Notes under the pieces: model-generated
Told to the model about the DNA's origin: nothing
Databases searched by the model: none
The model's input: the letters and a program-made list of their open reading frames with translations, nothing else
Source of the DNA: Callorhinus ursinus
Taxonomy: Eukaryota > Chordata > Mammalia > Carnivora > Otariidae
Direction: 5' to 3'
NCBI RefSeq assembly: GCF_003265705.1
Contig: NW_020312827.1
Location: 15,209,340 to 15,273,339 of the forward strand
DNA: 64,000 nucleotides
Part shown: piece by piece, positions 45,331 to 56,689 of the stretch
Layout: each line of letters begins with the position of its first letter
Numbering within the stretch: position 1 is the first letter of the stretch
Made by a program: the position numbers and the translations under genes

Positions 45331-45980
45331 TCCAACAACACAAAAACAGAAAGAATCAGTCCTTAAGCATTATATCATAGGATGGCATGTCCTGTAGTAC
45401 GCCACACTGGCAACACTCAGCCTTGGATGCTGCACAGCTTGACCAGTATGGTCTAGCCCACTGAGCTTTCGTCCCTTCCCCAAATGATGAGATCTGTCTG
45501 GCATGATTTTAAAAAGTGTTAGTTGGTACTTGCTTGGGGAAATAGATATATTATCTTCTGATGTCCCCTCGATTGACACCCATCAAAAATGGTATCCACT
45601 TTTCCCATATGAAACTCTGGACTTGAAAATACAGATCTTCATTTGGAGGCCATAGAAATTATGATAAATAAGCGGGATATGTTTAAACAGTAGGGTTTTT
45701 CATCAAAAAACATTGTAAAGAGATGAAATGTTTACACAAATCATTGTTTACTTCCTTTTCTGAAATATTAAACCCTGTAATGTGGGAAGAGCCATCATGT
45801 ATAAAACATTGTGAAGAATGAGAGATCACCTTCTTCTGCTATCATTGATTCTGAGCCAAGATTTCACAAACTTTTGAATCCATTTGTAAATTACAGAAAA
45901 AAATCTCATGCATGCCTTCAGATGGTTTTACGTTTTATACAGTTTTTAATTAATTCATTATCTTAAAAATTCTTAAATAT
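45331..45980. other. Unique sequence, no gene seen
   Basis: No recognised repeat or gene. Confidence 0.45.
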
Positions 45981-45992
45981 TAGCACAGTTTT

Positions 45993-46190
45993 TGGGGCAC
46001 CTGGGTGGCTCAGTTGGTTAAGCGTCTGCCTTCAGCTCAGTTCATGACCTCAGGGTTCTGGGATTGAGCCGTCCTGCCCTGTGTCTGGCTCCCTGCTCAG
46101 CGGAGAGTCTGCTTCTTCCTTTGCCCCTTCCCCCTGCTTGTGCGTGTGCTCTCTCTCTCTCAATTAAATAAATAAAATCTTAAAAAAAAA
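45993..46190 (+). mobile_element. Carnivore SINE (SINEC)
   Basis: GGGGCACCTGGGTGGCTCAG (A box), TTCTGGGATTGAGCCG (B box), CTCTCTCAATTAAATAAATA and an A tail. Flanking copies TAGCACAGTTTT (45981-45992) and TAGCATAGTTTT (46191-46202) differ by one base. Confidence 0.95.
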
Positions 46191-46362
46191 TAGCATAGTT
46201 TTAAGATAATTTTATAAAATTTACCTTACTACAATATTTAGTAATATTTATCTTGTGATTCTTTGTTTTCTTCATTAGGTTTCTTCATTAGGTTCTTATA
46301 AAATCCTGAGGTTTATCTTAAATGTCTAAGAGAAAGTGTGATTTGTCAACAAATAACCTTTT

Positions 46363-46545
46363 TTTTTTTTTTTTTTTTTTTTTAGAGATTGAGAGGGGAG
46401 GGGCAGTGGGAAAGGGAGAAAGAGAATGTTAAGCAGGCTCCATGCCCACCGCAGAGCCTGATGCAGGGCTCGATCTCATGACCCTGAGAGACCTGGGCCA
46501 AGATCAAGAGTCAGATGCTTAACCAACCAAACCACCTAGGTGCCC
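46363..46545 (-). mobile_element. Carnivore SINE, older subtype
   Basis: Reverse copy: T run of about 31 bases, GAGAGGGGAGGGGCAGTGGG, GATGCAGGGCTCGATCTC, CTTAACCAACCAAACCACC. Flanking copies begin CAACAAATAAC at 46347 and at 46546. The A-box complement is altered (AACCACCTAGG), yet the T tract is very long. It may have grown by slippage. Confidence 0.93.
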
Positions 46546-46562
46546 CAACAAATAACTCTTTT

Positions 46563-47340
46563 TAATGACATTATATGAAGTTTGAGTTTTGTGACTAAAA
46601 ATGTATTAATGTATAGATTGAAAGCTAACTGCTTCTTGCAGCATCAAAAATAAAAATCTGCTTTATTACCTTCCATCTGGAGTTCCTCCATTTTTCTTTT
46701 TAAATACCCATTCAGATTAGTCCTTCTTTGTGTTTTTGTTTTTAAGTCATGAAATTAGAGAGAAGAGCCTCTGTTTTGCAGGGGCTTCCATGAATTCGTT
46801 TCAGATGTGGCTAGTCTTTATTTTAAGGCTTGAAAAGTTAGATTGTCACCATTCTTCTCTTTAAAAACTTTTTTTAGTAAATTACTGGAAACATCTTCCT
46901 TTGCTAGATGAGAATTCCAGTCTTTTGAATACAGATATGATGAAGATGATCATGAAGCACATTTGCAAAATGATTTTCTTTTTAGTAGTTTTCATTAACT
47001 TGTTTTTCCACATCAATGTTCTTCCTATTTCTTGTCTTTGACCAAGTATCCCTAATTGAAACAAATGGAATATGACTTTGAATAAACATAACATTTAAAT
47101 TTGCAGAATGGTTAGAGCCAGTTTTGTAGCTGGTTGCCCTGGTTGATTCCAGATCCAGGCATGAGACACAGGAAGTTTTGAGTCAGACAGTCTAAAGCAT
47201 AGGGTCCCCTGAGACATGGGACCTGGGACAGGAACTTTGCTTGCTTCACTGGGCGTTATTGGTAATAAGTGCATTAATGGATAAAAATCACTTAAAAGTA
47301 GCATCATGATTTAATATTACATTCAAAAATAATGTTAACT
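46563..47340. other. Unique sequence, no gene seen
   Basis: AT-rich. No repeat or credible gene recognised. Confidence 0.45.
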
Positions 47341-47344
47341 GAGA

Positions 47345-47546
47345 GGTGCCTGGGTGGCTCAGTTGGTTAAGCGACCAACTCTTGGTTTCAGCTCAGTTCA
47401 TGATCTCATGGGTTGTGGGACGGAGCCCCGTGTAGTGCTCTGCACTCAGCAGGGAGTCTGCTTGGGATTCTCTCTCTCTCTGCCCTTCCCCCACTCATGC
47501 TCCTTCACACTCCCTCTAAGATAAATAAATAAATCTTTAAAAAAAT
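47345..47546 (+). mobile_element. Carnivore SINE, CTTGGTTTCAGCTC subtype
   Basis: GGTGCCTGGGTGGCTCAGTTGG (A box), CCAACTCTTGGTTTCAGCTC, GACGGAGCCCCGTGTAG (B box region), CTCTGCCCTTCCCCCACTC, and an ATAAATAAATAAATCTTT tail. Only a short AAAATAATG match flanks it. Confidence 0.93.
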
Positions 47547-47769
47547 AATGCCAGATGATTAATTAATTTAATAAATATGAGTGATATTATGTGTCAGGTG
47601 GTGTTCTTGGGAGCTTTTTGGAAGGAACAAATACAAGCCTGACTCCCAGTGCCTTGTCACACTTTGCAGTGGTTGCCGAAGGACATGGCATTAACTGCGG
47701 TGAACAAATCCCTGTAGTGATGAGAAATGCTGGAATGAGAAGCCAGGTTCACTTTGAATCACAATCCAG

Positions 47770-47925
47770 CTGACTTTGGGTTGTCTGACTCTTGGTTTTC
47801 TCCTTTGTAAAATGGGCATGACACCAATCCCTCAGGATTTTGTAAGAATTCTCAGGATTGTGTACACACAGCGTTTGCCATAATTGCCTGGCATGGAGTA
47901 AATGCTCAAAAATGGTGGTTACCAC
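47770..47925 (+). mobile_element. MIR SINE fragment
   Basis: TGACTTTGGGTTGTCTGACTC, GGTTTTCTCCTTTGTAAAATG, GGATTTTGTAAGAATTCTC and GCCTGGCATGGAGTAAATGCTC follow MIR order to near the 3' end. Confidence 0.82.
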
Positions 47926-50900
47926 ATGGTTCTGACTTCGGCTGCTGCTGTTGGGCTAATATCACACATCCCAAATCCTGCCTCAACCTTCATTCCAAAG
48001 TCCACCAATCCTAGGAGGATTTATTTATTTCTTAACTAATAGTGGTTCCTGACAAAGCTGTTGTGAAGCTACTTCTAGACCTTGTCCTATTTTGTGTGAC
48101 TATTCATACCTAAACCTGAGGAAATAGTCCTGTGTTTATTCATGGTGTTTTGCCCAGTCCCTCTTACAAGTGTTACATAATATGCTGCATAGACAACCTG
48201 CTCTTGTATTGTTGTTCTTAATTCCAAACAATAGCTATGAAAAGCAAACAAAATAAAAAAAAAACAAAATACAAAATACAAAAAACAAAATAAAACTGGC
48301 TTCAAGGGTTTTGGAAAGGGACTATAGTCTAGCTTTACACCATTCTTGGTGCTATACCAAGCCTATTGTGGATATTTTCTATCACTAAGTATTGAATGCT
48401 CCAACTAAGATCTGTGTGTCCCTTCCTTAAGGTATAATTCCTTATAGGCAGACGACATAAGTTACCCATGCAATGGAGGACAATTATCTCTCCAGAAGCG
48501 TATTTTTTTGGCGGGGGGCGGGGGGTAAAAGCTTGTTCTGCATAAATTTCATTTGAGATTTTGCATGCTGTGGTTGCTGAGTAAACGTTAAAAAAAATAA
48601 AGAATCTTAGCAAGGTTGTTATCTCCTTCTCATGTGTTGTTTACTGTGACATTTCTCATGTTCCGGAGTGTTTAGTGAGATCGACAACAATTTTCGCTGT
48701 AGTCGGTACACTCACTCCAGCAGAAACATGGCAGAAAATAGTGCTGGGGAGAGCCAAGAAAGAGTCAAAGAAAAAAATTTCAGAGATGAATGTTCCTGAA
48801 ATTCACCTTTAGGCTGAAATAGAAGTATATGATTGCTCCATTTTTGCAGCTTCAAGCTACCTCTGTTCTGCTTGGAGGAAAAAAAAACAAACAAACATAC
48901 ACTTGGCCATGTCTGCCTGCTTCATCCTGCTACTTTATTTTTCTAGAAATGGCTACAACTACCAAGAGTGATAGGCAAGGATCTTAAATAGAGAAACAAT
49001 ACGAATTGGGGTCCCATTCCTTCTTCTTTGGTATCTATCCCTTACAATTCCTTATTCAGTGATAGAAGCAATGAGTGAATAAATAGATAAATGCCCCTCA
49101 TTTCAATCAATGAATTAGGGTATACCTTGCTGTTCAGCGTATGTTTTTAGCCAGAATTCCAGGGGATATATAGACTGCTTAAAGACTCCGGTGTTTTGTG
49201 TGTCACCGTAAGCGCTGTATGGTGAGAAAACCCAGCCTTTGATGGGAAGACCAAGTTAGGTTCAAGTCCCAGGAGCCAAGCTCTCCTCTCTATGGAGAAG
49301 ATGAAGTAGGTCATTACAGAAGCCAAACAGAATTAGACAACGATATCATAGGAAGGGAGGTCATTGGGAGAGCTCAATATGATTTCTGGACTATAAGCAA
49401 ACCTAGTGGAGAAAGTCATGCAAAAATCTGAAACACATTACACCACACTAAAACAGAGAACTTTTTATGTCAGTGGTCTGAATTGGACTGCCTCCTATGA
49501 AACTGAGTACCAGACACTTGAACAAATGGTGAAGCGTTATAAAAAGTTTTTCTCCTATTTTGTAGAATTCAAATCACTTCAGAAAGAATAACAATTTTAG
49601 GAATTTACCTTATATCCCTCCCAAGAAACTATAGATGAGTGGATTTAGCTACTTGTCGAACACCTGCAGAGTGTTATTTGTTTTTGTGTAGCCTGTTTTA
49701 TGCTAATCTTATCCCACGTTGAGTTTTTAAACAGATGTGTGAAATTCATATATTAGTTATAAGGGACATTAATTAATTAAACTTCGTGCAAGCTGGGAGT
49801 CAAAATAGGATCTTACCCAAATGTAAGCAAAAGACATTGAATTTCCCCTGAGTCTTTCCTGTCTATCCCAGGCAGGGCATTTGCTTGACTATATAACTGG
49901 CATTAGTTTAAATGGTTATCTGATCTAGTGATGCAGAGTGAGTCAATGGTTTCACAGAAAGGTTGAGTATTAAAGACATTTAAGCTCCATTTCCGTCTCC
50001 TAGTGACTATCATTGTGAGGTCAGTTTGATACACCTCAGAAAGATGACTCTAATATACAAAGTATAATTTGAAAACTAATTCCTAGTGCTGCCTAAGCAT
50101 ATTTGGCCCCACATTCAAAACTTCTCTAGTTGTCTAAAGAAGCGGTTCCCCATCAGAGATCTGCATACTCCCCAGTGTCAATTAAAATAGATTTAGGACT
50201 GGGGCAGGAAGGAGTGATGGGTAGGAGGGATGATGTCATTAACTCTTTTCTTTCTGTTGGGCAATGGAGACTTTTTAAATACTTAAAAATTTTTTTTTCT
50301 GCTTTTGCCCGCATTCTAAAAGCTGAGTTTGATATTACTGATTAGCGATTAGACAAAGTATATTATCGTCATTCTTGAAATACAATCCTCAAAACCTTTG
50401 GCTTTGTGGCATAGGGCTTACGTGTAGTAAAAGATGAAAAGATGGGGAACTCCTGATCCAAAATAAAACATCCTATCTTGAAACTTTGACTCAGTCTCTC
50501 ACCTACAGCTCTGACCACTGTGCATTAGGCAATCCACTTTGGCCCCAGCACGTCTCCCCAGCAAATCATTTGATTTCTCTTCTCTCTTGGCTAGTAAGGT
50601 TGTAAGGGGCTCCAGCCAGCGGAAAGAGCCCATGACCCATCCTGCCAGTTTGTGAAACCAGATCCAGCCTGGGTTCTCTGTTAGGAAACAGATGGCATAC
50701 TTGAAGGGTAATTAAAGAAAGTTTTTAATCAAAACTTTCACCAAGCAAGAGGCAAGGTTAAAGGAAACAAGGAGGGGCTGCAAAGTACTCAGGGACCAGC
50801 TTAGGCCTGAAAGGGCAAGGAGGAGCAGGTCACTACAACCCAGCTGGAATGTAGCACGTGGAGATGGGCCGACCAACAGGAGCTAAGTAGACATATGCAG

Positions 50901-51194
50901 CCACTGCCAACCCATGGGTAGCAGAGAAGGAGCCTTGGGTTCCTCCTATACACCCTGCTATCCGCTGTTGATGCCTCCCACAGGCTGAATTCAACTGGAA
51001 CTCAGCTGGAAGTGAGCACAGGGTTGCTGGGATGCCCTTTGTAGAGTTCAGCTCCAGGAGCACAGAGGAGGTCATCGATGTACGGAGCAGGTGGGGCAAA
51101 TGGAAAGCAAGGGGTACCTTCCTCAGCCTCAGTGTAGCACAGCAAAAATAAAACCACAGTGCATGGACTGTTCTGTGGAACAAAAGTACATTCA
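47926..51194. other. Mostly unique sequence; A-rich tract and a GC-richer block
   Basis: 48247-48297 is an A-rich tract with AAAATAC units. 50630-51190 is GC-richer (CAGCTGGAATGTAGCACG, TCAACTGGAACTCAGCTGG) and may be an old LTR-type repeat that I cannot name. The 120-codon reverse frame at 50833-51195 lies in it and overlaps a second frame of 68 codons, so I do not call a gene. Confidence 0.45.
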
Positions 51195-51199
51195 AGTCT

Positions 51200-51350
51200 A
51201 GGGTTCACCAGTGATTAACTATGTGACTCTGAGCAAGTCACTTAATGGCTCCAACTTCCTTTCTATTTTGTATGTAAAATAACAACATACTTTGTGTGGT
51301 TGTGATTATTAAATGGGACAGGTCTATGTAAGTGTTAGTAGTGCTGACTG
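51200..51350 (+). mobile_element. MIR SINE fragment
   Basis: AACTATGTGACTCTGAGCAAG, TCACTTAATGGCTCCAAC, TTTTGTATGTAAAATAAC, GTGTGGTTGTGATTATTAAATGG: MIR core to 3' region. Confidence 0.82.
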
Positions 51351-51366
51351 TATTTTATCAAGGGCT

Positions 51367-51760
51367 CTACAGGATTGAATAGTATCCCTCAAAAGTTTAT
51401 GCCACTACCAAAGTCTAAATGTTTGTGTCCCCTCCTACCCAAGTTCATATATTGAAATCCTAACCCGCCAAGGCGAAGATATTAAGAAGTGGGGCCTTTG
51501 AGAGGTGATTACATCACAAGGATGGAGCTCTCATGAATAGAATTAGTGCTCTTAGAGAAGAAATCCCACAAAGCTGCTCGCCCCCTCCGTCGGGTAAGGA
51601 TACGGCGAGAAGTCTGCAGCCCGCAAGAAGGCTCTTACCTGACCATACTTGCACCCTGATCTTGGACTTTCAGCCTCCAGAAATGTAAAAGAAAAATTTC
51701 CTTTGTGTATAACATTGTATACCCAGTCTGCAGTATTGGGTTATAGCAGTTGGAATGGAC
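51367..51760 (+). mobile_element. MST-like MaLR LTR
   Basis: Begins TACAGGATTGAATAGTATCC. It has AGTTCATATATTGAAATCC, GAGGTGATTACATCACAAGG, GCCCGCAAGAAGGCTCTTACC, CTGATCTTGGACTTTCAGCC and CCCAGTCTGCAGTATTGGG near its end. This is the order of MST/THE1-related MaLR LTRs. No internal retroviral genes are visible. It directly abuts another MaLR-type LTR. Confidence 0.8.
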
Positions 51761-51761
51761 T

Positions 51762-52165
51762 ACGACGGTGACCTTATTTGGCAATGGAGTCTTTTCAGAA
51801 GTAATTAGTGACGTTAAGGTGAGATCATACTGGGTTAGTTTGGACCCTACACCCAGTGACTGTGTCATCGTAAGAAGGCCAGGCAAAGACACACTGAAAG
51901 ACATAAGGGGAAATCCATGTGAAGATGGACACAGATTGCAATGATGTGTCTACAGGCCAAGGAATGCCAAGAAAAGCTAGCATCCGCCTGAAGCTAGGAG
52001 AGAGGGAAGGGAGGAATCTTCCTGAAGAGCTTCAGAGGGAGTGGACCCTGCTGATATCTTGATTTCCGATTTCAGGCCTCTAAAACTGTGAAAGAATACA
52101 CTTCTGTTGTTTTAAGCCCCCCAGTGTGTGGCACTTTGTTACAGCAGCCCTTGAAAATTGACACA
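51762..52165 (+). mobile_element. Second MaLR-type LTR, 5'-truncated
   Basis: Starts inside the family consensus at GGTGACCTTATTTGGCAATGG. It runs through CATGTGAAGATGGACACAG, CAGGCCAAGGAATGCCAAG, GAGCTTCAGAGGGAGTGG, CTTCTGTTGTTTTAAGCCCC and GTTACAGCAGCCCTTG. About 70 bp expected at its 5' end are missing at the joint with the first LTR. Confidence 0.8.
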
Positions 52166-52914
52166 TGCACTTTTTTTTTTTTTAACCTCAGAAAGCAAGA
52201 CAAGTCATGTGTCTAATAGATCACATCTTACAATGGCTGTCAGCCAGGCACATCCAGTATATACCCCCAAGATGCCAACATTGAACTTGGCAGAGTGGTG
52301 TCAGCAATTTTGATGAGACATTCATGGGCCAGTTTTTAAAATCGTAGGAAAGAAAGTATGTGGGAAAGGTAGGAGAAAAGGTAAATGTGACAAGTTCAGA
52401 ATATCCCCAGAGCTGGAGTCACAATTAGCCTTAACTCTAAATGATTGCCTGCATTAGGTGCTGAGCACCAATGAAACTTGGTTCTCTCATGCATTCTTCA
52501 AACAGATACATTCTATTACTAATGCTCTTGGTTGCACCGAGGACCATCTTGTATAGTAAAACACCAAGTTGTGAGTCTTAGTCCCAAAGTGATTTGAGGA
52601 GGTGTAACCTTAACACCTTAACATGAAGAAGGTTTAGGAAGAGTTGCAAGAATTTATTTCAATTGAATTTTCATTTTAAATATGCATAGTCATGCTGTAT
52701 GATCAGAATCCATTTCTGAATAAGTCTGAAAAAGTTATCTCAGTATATATGGAAAAAAATTTTAAGCAGTGAATATACTATGTTGTGGCTTAATTGGCAG
52801 TGGTTTAGTCATTTATTTCCGTAGCACATAGGATGATTTCCCTTACAGCTGTCAGTGTCTAAGATTCAGTGCTATAGCATTATTAGTACTCTAGCTCAAA
52901 TGATTCAGATATAT
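52166..52914. other. Unique sequence, no gene seen
   Basis: AT-rich sequence with a T run at 52171-52183. No recognised repeat. Confidence 0.45.
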
Positions 52915-53430
52915 TTGTTTTTTTAATTGTGCTAAAATATACATAACATAAAATGTACCATCTCAATCATTTTTTAAAGAGTTTATTTTTGTTTATTTAT
53001 TTGAGAAAGAGAGAGAGAGACACACACGAGGGAGGGGGGAGAGGGAGAGAGAGAAACAGACTCCCTGCTGAGCAGGGAGCCTGATGCAGGGCTTGATCCC
53101 AGGACCCTGGGATCATGACCTGAGCCGAAGGCAAATGCTTAACCGATTGGGCCACTTAGGCACCCTCCATCTTAATCATTTTTAAGTGTACAGTTCCATG
53201 GTATTAAATGCTTTCATAATGTGCAACCATCACCACCATCCATCTCCAGAACTCTTTTTATCTTGTGAGGCTGAAACTCTATACCCATTTTAGCAAGTGA
53301 TCCCCACCCCAAACCCCTCCCCAGCCCCTGGCAACCACAATTCTCCTTTGTGTCTCTATGATTTTGACTATTCTAAGTACCTCTTAGAAATGGATTCAAG
53401 CAGCATTTGTCTTTTGTGACTGGCTTCGTT
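52915..53430 (-). mobile_element. L1M 3' UTR, split by SINE
   Basis: The left part has TTTTTTAATTGTGCTAAAAT and AACATAAAATGTACCATC. The right part has TTTTTAAGTGTACAGTTCC, AACCATCACCACCATCCATC, CCAGCCCCTGGCAACCAC and TTTTGTGACTGGCTTCG. This is the reverse strand of an L1M 3' UTR, tail at the left. The SINE at 52976-53166 sits inside it. Confidence 0.85.
52976..53166 (-). mobile_element. Carnivore SINE nested in L1M
   Basis: Reverse copy: AAAGAGTTTATTTTTGTTTA, (GA)n with CACACACGAGGG, GAGCAGGGAGCCTGATGC, GGCCACTTAGGCACCCT. Flanking copies CCATCTCAATCATTTTT (52958-52974 approximately) and CCATCTTAATCATTTTT (from 53167) differ by one base. Confidence 0.95.
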
Positions 53431-54250
53431 TTCCTACAAAAATTCACTCTGACAGGTTGAATTTTAAAAAGTCACATTTCAAAAGTTCAATAATCAAACC
53501 TCTCTCCTTAATGTAGTCCTGTGAAAAGTTTTCTTGAAAAATGGTATTGGTTGAGCAATGGTTTCAAAGGCCAAGGTTATACCTGATGCAACATAAGCCA
53601 AGAATGTCTTTTGGATAATTATTCTCTAGCACTGTCATTTCGGTAAGGGAAGTGTCAGATTCTGAATAATATTTTTTGAATGCACCCCATTAGATTGTAA
53701 TGCCTCTAGTGAGCAGAGCTCAACAGGGCCATTTGCAAACTTATTGGCAGTATTTCCCTTTACTGTATCTTTCCTTTTGTATATAAAGAAACAGTTATAA
53801 AGACATGCCTATGAGGTAAGTGGAATGGAGATAGACACATATTAGTCTGCTTTATCACTTTAAAGAAAGTGTAAAATCTCAGAAAATCATTGTGTGCACA
53901 TTTTCTGCATTTCAAACCCATACATTATTCTCATAACATTGACGAGGTAATATAAATTGTTTATGACATAGTTAAATGCAAGATGGCATATATTTAAGAA
54001 AACATGTATTAATAATTTTTAAAACTTACCTCATTAAGTAGAAACTCTTTTCCTTCTCACATAGTGTAAAATTACAGAATTTTAAAGCTAGAGGGAACCT
54101 TAGATTGTCAAGCTCGTAGTGTGTTTTAGGGCCTAACCTAATAGTTTGGATCTCAAACTGTTTATCTTTATTTCTGACATTTTGTGAACTCTAAAAAGAA
54201 ACAGTAATCCTGTCTATGTTACTTATCTTTATTCTCATAGTGCATGGTAT
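53431..54250. other. Unique sequence, possible short L3-type scrap
   Basis: CAGAATTTTAAAGCTAGAGGG followed by AACCTTAGATTGTCAAGC at 54072-54112 resembles the start of an old repeat (TAGAATTTTAGAGCTGGAAGGGACCTTAGAGATCATC), but is too short to assign. The rest shows no repeat or gene. Confidence 0.4.
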
Positions 54251-54266
54251 CCAATCAGTGATTTTT

Positions 54267-54446
54267 TTTTTTTTTTTTTTTTTGAGGAGAGAGAGGAAGG
54301 GAGAGGGGTAGAGGGGGAGAGAGAGAGAGAATCTTAAGCAGGCTCCACATCTAGTGTGGAGCCCGACATGGGGCTCATTCTCACAACCCTGAGAACATGA
54401 CCTGAGCAGAAATCAAGAGTCAGATGTTTAACCAACTGAGCCACCC
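54267..54446 (-). mobile_element. Carnivore SINE (SINEC)
   Basis: Reverse copy: long T run, GAGGAGAGAGAGGAAGGG, TCTTAAGCAGGCTCCACATC, TAACCAACTGAGCCACCCC. Perfect flanking duplication CCAATCAGTGATTTTT at 54251-54266 and 54447-54462. The terminal GGTGCC of the SINE 5' end is missing, so it is slightly 5'-truncated. Confidence 0.96.
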
Positions 54447-54462
54447 CCAATCAGTGATTTTT

Positions 54463-55158
54463 GAGTCAGCAATCTCAAGTCAAATATCTACAGCAGCCAG
54501 GGAGGTGACAGCATGAATACTGTCTAGGTGATGTGAGGGGGATTCTGAAGAGTGAACGCCTTCCTCAAAGGGGTGGAGGCCAAACTTCAGCACCAGGTGA
54601 TTGGGGTGGGGGTGTGCTAAATCAGTCCCATTCTGTCTGCTTTTTTTTTTTTCTTTTTTTTAAATTTTTTTTTTTTTTGCTTCTTTCTTTTTCAAGAGAA
54701 GTCAGAAATCTAGGTCTTTAATGTGAACTCCTACAACTGAAAATGAGAATTATTTAATATTTTGAAACTCTATATGGGATAAGCAAATTATATATTTAGG
54801 CCACTTGTTTTCAATTTCTGCTCTTGTTATTTATACCCTGAAATGTGCAGTTTCTTTTGAAATAGTAGTCAGGTCCTTTATCCAGACTGACAACAGGCAG
54901 ATGGGTTTGTACCAAGTAAATTGACTGTGGTAAACTTTCTCATGATGGTTTGGAAACCGCAGAAGTGTGAACAGAAATAGAAGCATGGCAGCTTATACTT
55001 ACTAGCTTAAGCAACAGGCATATGAAACAATTTTCCTTCCTTTGCTGCTTGTGTACAGGTGTATATTTCTGCTGTCCAATTGTAGAGACAAAATAATACT
55101 CATTTTTCAGTTGTTAATATGGAAATCTGCAACATATTGAGTTATGTGATTTCCATTT
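54463..55158. other. Unique sequence with T-rich tract
   Basis: 54640-54680 is a T-rich low-complexity tract with no SINE or L1 body attached. The 62-codon frame spanning it is not a gene. Confidence 0.45.
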
Positions 55159-55174
55159 AATAAGTAGTTATTCT

Positions 55175-55377
55175 AGGGTGCCTGGGTGGCTCAGTTGGTT
55201 AGGCGACTGCCTTCGGCTCAGGTCATGATCCTGGAGTCCTAGGATCGAGTCCCACATCGGGCTCCCTGCTCAGCGGGGAGTCTGCTTCTCCCTCTGACCC
55301 TCTTCCCTCTCGTGCTCTCTATCTTTCATTCTCTCTCTCTCAAGTAAATAAATAAAATCTTAAAAAAATTTAAAAAA
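55175..55377 (+). mobile_element. Carnivore SINE (SINEC)
   Basis: AGGGTGCCTGGGTGGCTCAG (A box), TAGGATCGAGTCCCACATCG (B box), (CT)n and AAATAAATAAAATCTTAAAA. Perfect 16-bp duplication AATAAGTAGTTATTCT at 55159-55174 and 55378-55393. Both promoter boxes are near consensus. Confidence 0.97.
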
Positions 55378-55596
55378 AATAAGTAGTTATTCTATATCTG
55401 CCCTGCAAAAGGTACCATAACTGGTTTCTAGAGATAGAGTTATGAGTAAGACATGTTTCTTCTCTCAGTCTGTTCAAGATCTTCTGTGTGGCAAATATAT
55501 CCCCTCATGGATTCTTCTCTTGGACATACTTCTTTCTTACTCCTAATCACTTACTGTCTGGCGCTTATGTCATAATGACGGCAAATGGCATTTTTT

Positions 55597-55607
55597 TGTG
55601 TAGATGC

Positions 55608-55655
<48 letters not shown>

Positions 55656-55660
55656 GCTGC
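55597..55660. repeat. (TG)n flanked by a direct repeat
   Basis: A TG run at 55612-55650 lies between two copies of TGTGTAGATGCTG (55597-55609 and 55648-55660). Confidence 0.96.
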
Positions 55661-55860
55661 CTTGAGCATTGTGTGTCATTATTTCAGGCATTCTTCACAA
55701 CAATCCTAAGAAGTAAGGTTTCTGCTTTCTAATAGTGGTTCGCCCCATTCCCATTTCACAGATCAGGAACCTGTGGCATGAAAGTAAATAATTACCCCCT
55801 GGATGTACAGATTTCTTCCCAGAACTGTCTGATTCCACTGCCTTTGCTCTTCCTAATCTC
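55661..55860 (-). mobile_element. MIR SINE fragment
   Basis: CTTGAGCATTGTGTGTCATTA, AGGCATTCTTCACAACAATCC, CATTTCACAGATCAGGAACC and CAGAACTGTCTGATTCCAC follow the reverse MIR order. The 86-codon frame from 55778 overlaps its end and is not called a gene. Confidence 0.72.
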
Positions 55861-56689
55861 CATGCACACTGTCTACCTGCCAGGGGAAGACTGGTATGCT
55901 AATTTAGTTTATCAATACCTCCTTTCTCTGGACTTAAAGAACACCTGGAATAATGTGGGCACTTGGCAAAAAACTAATGGAAATAATCATGATTTATTCC
56001 TTCTCATTCAAAGAGAGATTTTAAATTCCTACAGTTAAAAACTCTAGAAAAACTGCCTGCATGGAACTTAAAAGAATATTTACCTTGTTGATAGCATATG
56101 ACCAGAAGTCTAAGAAAAGAGTCTATCTTATAGAACTCATTACTGTTGGAGAAAGATTAAAAATGTGATTAATATTAATGAAAATTTGGAAAATCCTGAG
56201 TAACGGCTGTCAAGGAATCCCACTTCATGTCACTGCCACTCACTTTGAGTTCACCAAACAGAGTGAGGGCTTGATATCGATGGATTGACAAATAACCAGA
56301 TCATTCTACTGGCATTTTTTTAAAAAAAATATGATTTTGTTTGATGTTAAGGATTATCATTATGTATGTGGACAGGGGACCCATCATGTTACCTCCTAGT
56401 TCAATACATGGCACCATCGTACTCTGACTACAAATCAGATGCCTACTTGTATTCTGAATAGCTTTCTCTCCTTTACTGCTCTTTTGCAATTTATCAGTAA
56501 ATCAGTCAATCCTATCATCTAGAACAACTCTTGAAGCACCTCATTTCTCTCCCTACGACAACATAGGTGTTTGATTAATGTTTGCTGTAATTCATCATTA
56601 CTGCTGTTGTTATTTTTCAGTCACCAAATTAGTCTAACCATTGCATGACTTCCTAAACATTTTTTTTGCATATCAGAGCTCATATCCCA
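55861..56689. other. Unique sequence, no gene seen
   Basis: No recognised repeat or gene. Confidence 0.45.

Noticed and set aside
50833..51195. 120-codon reverse frame in a GC-richer block
   Set aside because: Overlaps another frame of 68 codons. Sequence texture suggests an old repeat, and no homolog is recognised.
54640..54680. Tail of an L1 or SINE on the minus strand
   Set aside because: No SINE or L1 body follows the T-rich tract on either side, so it is listed only as low complexity.
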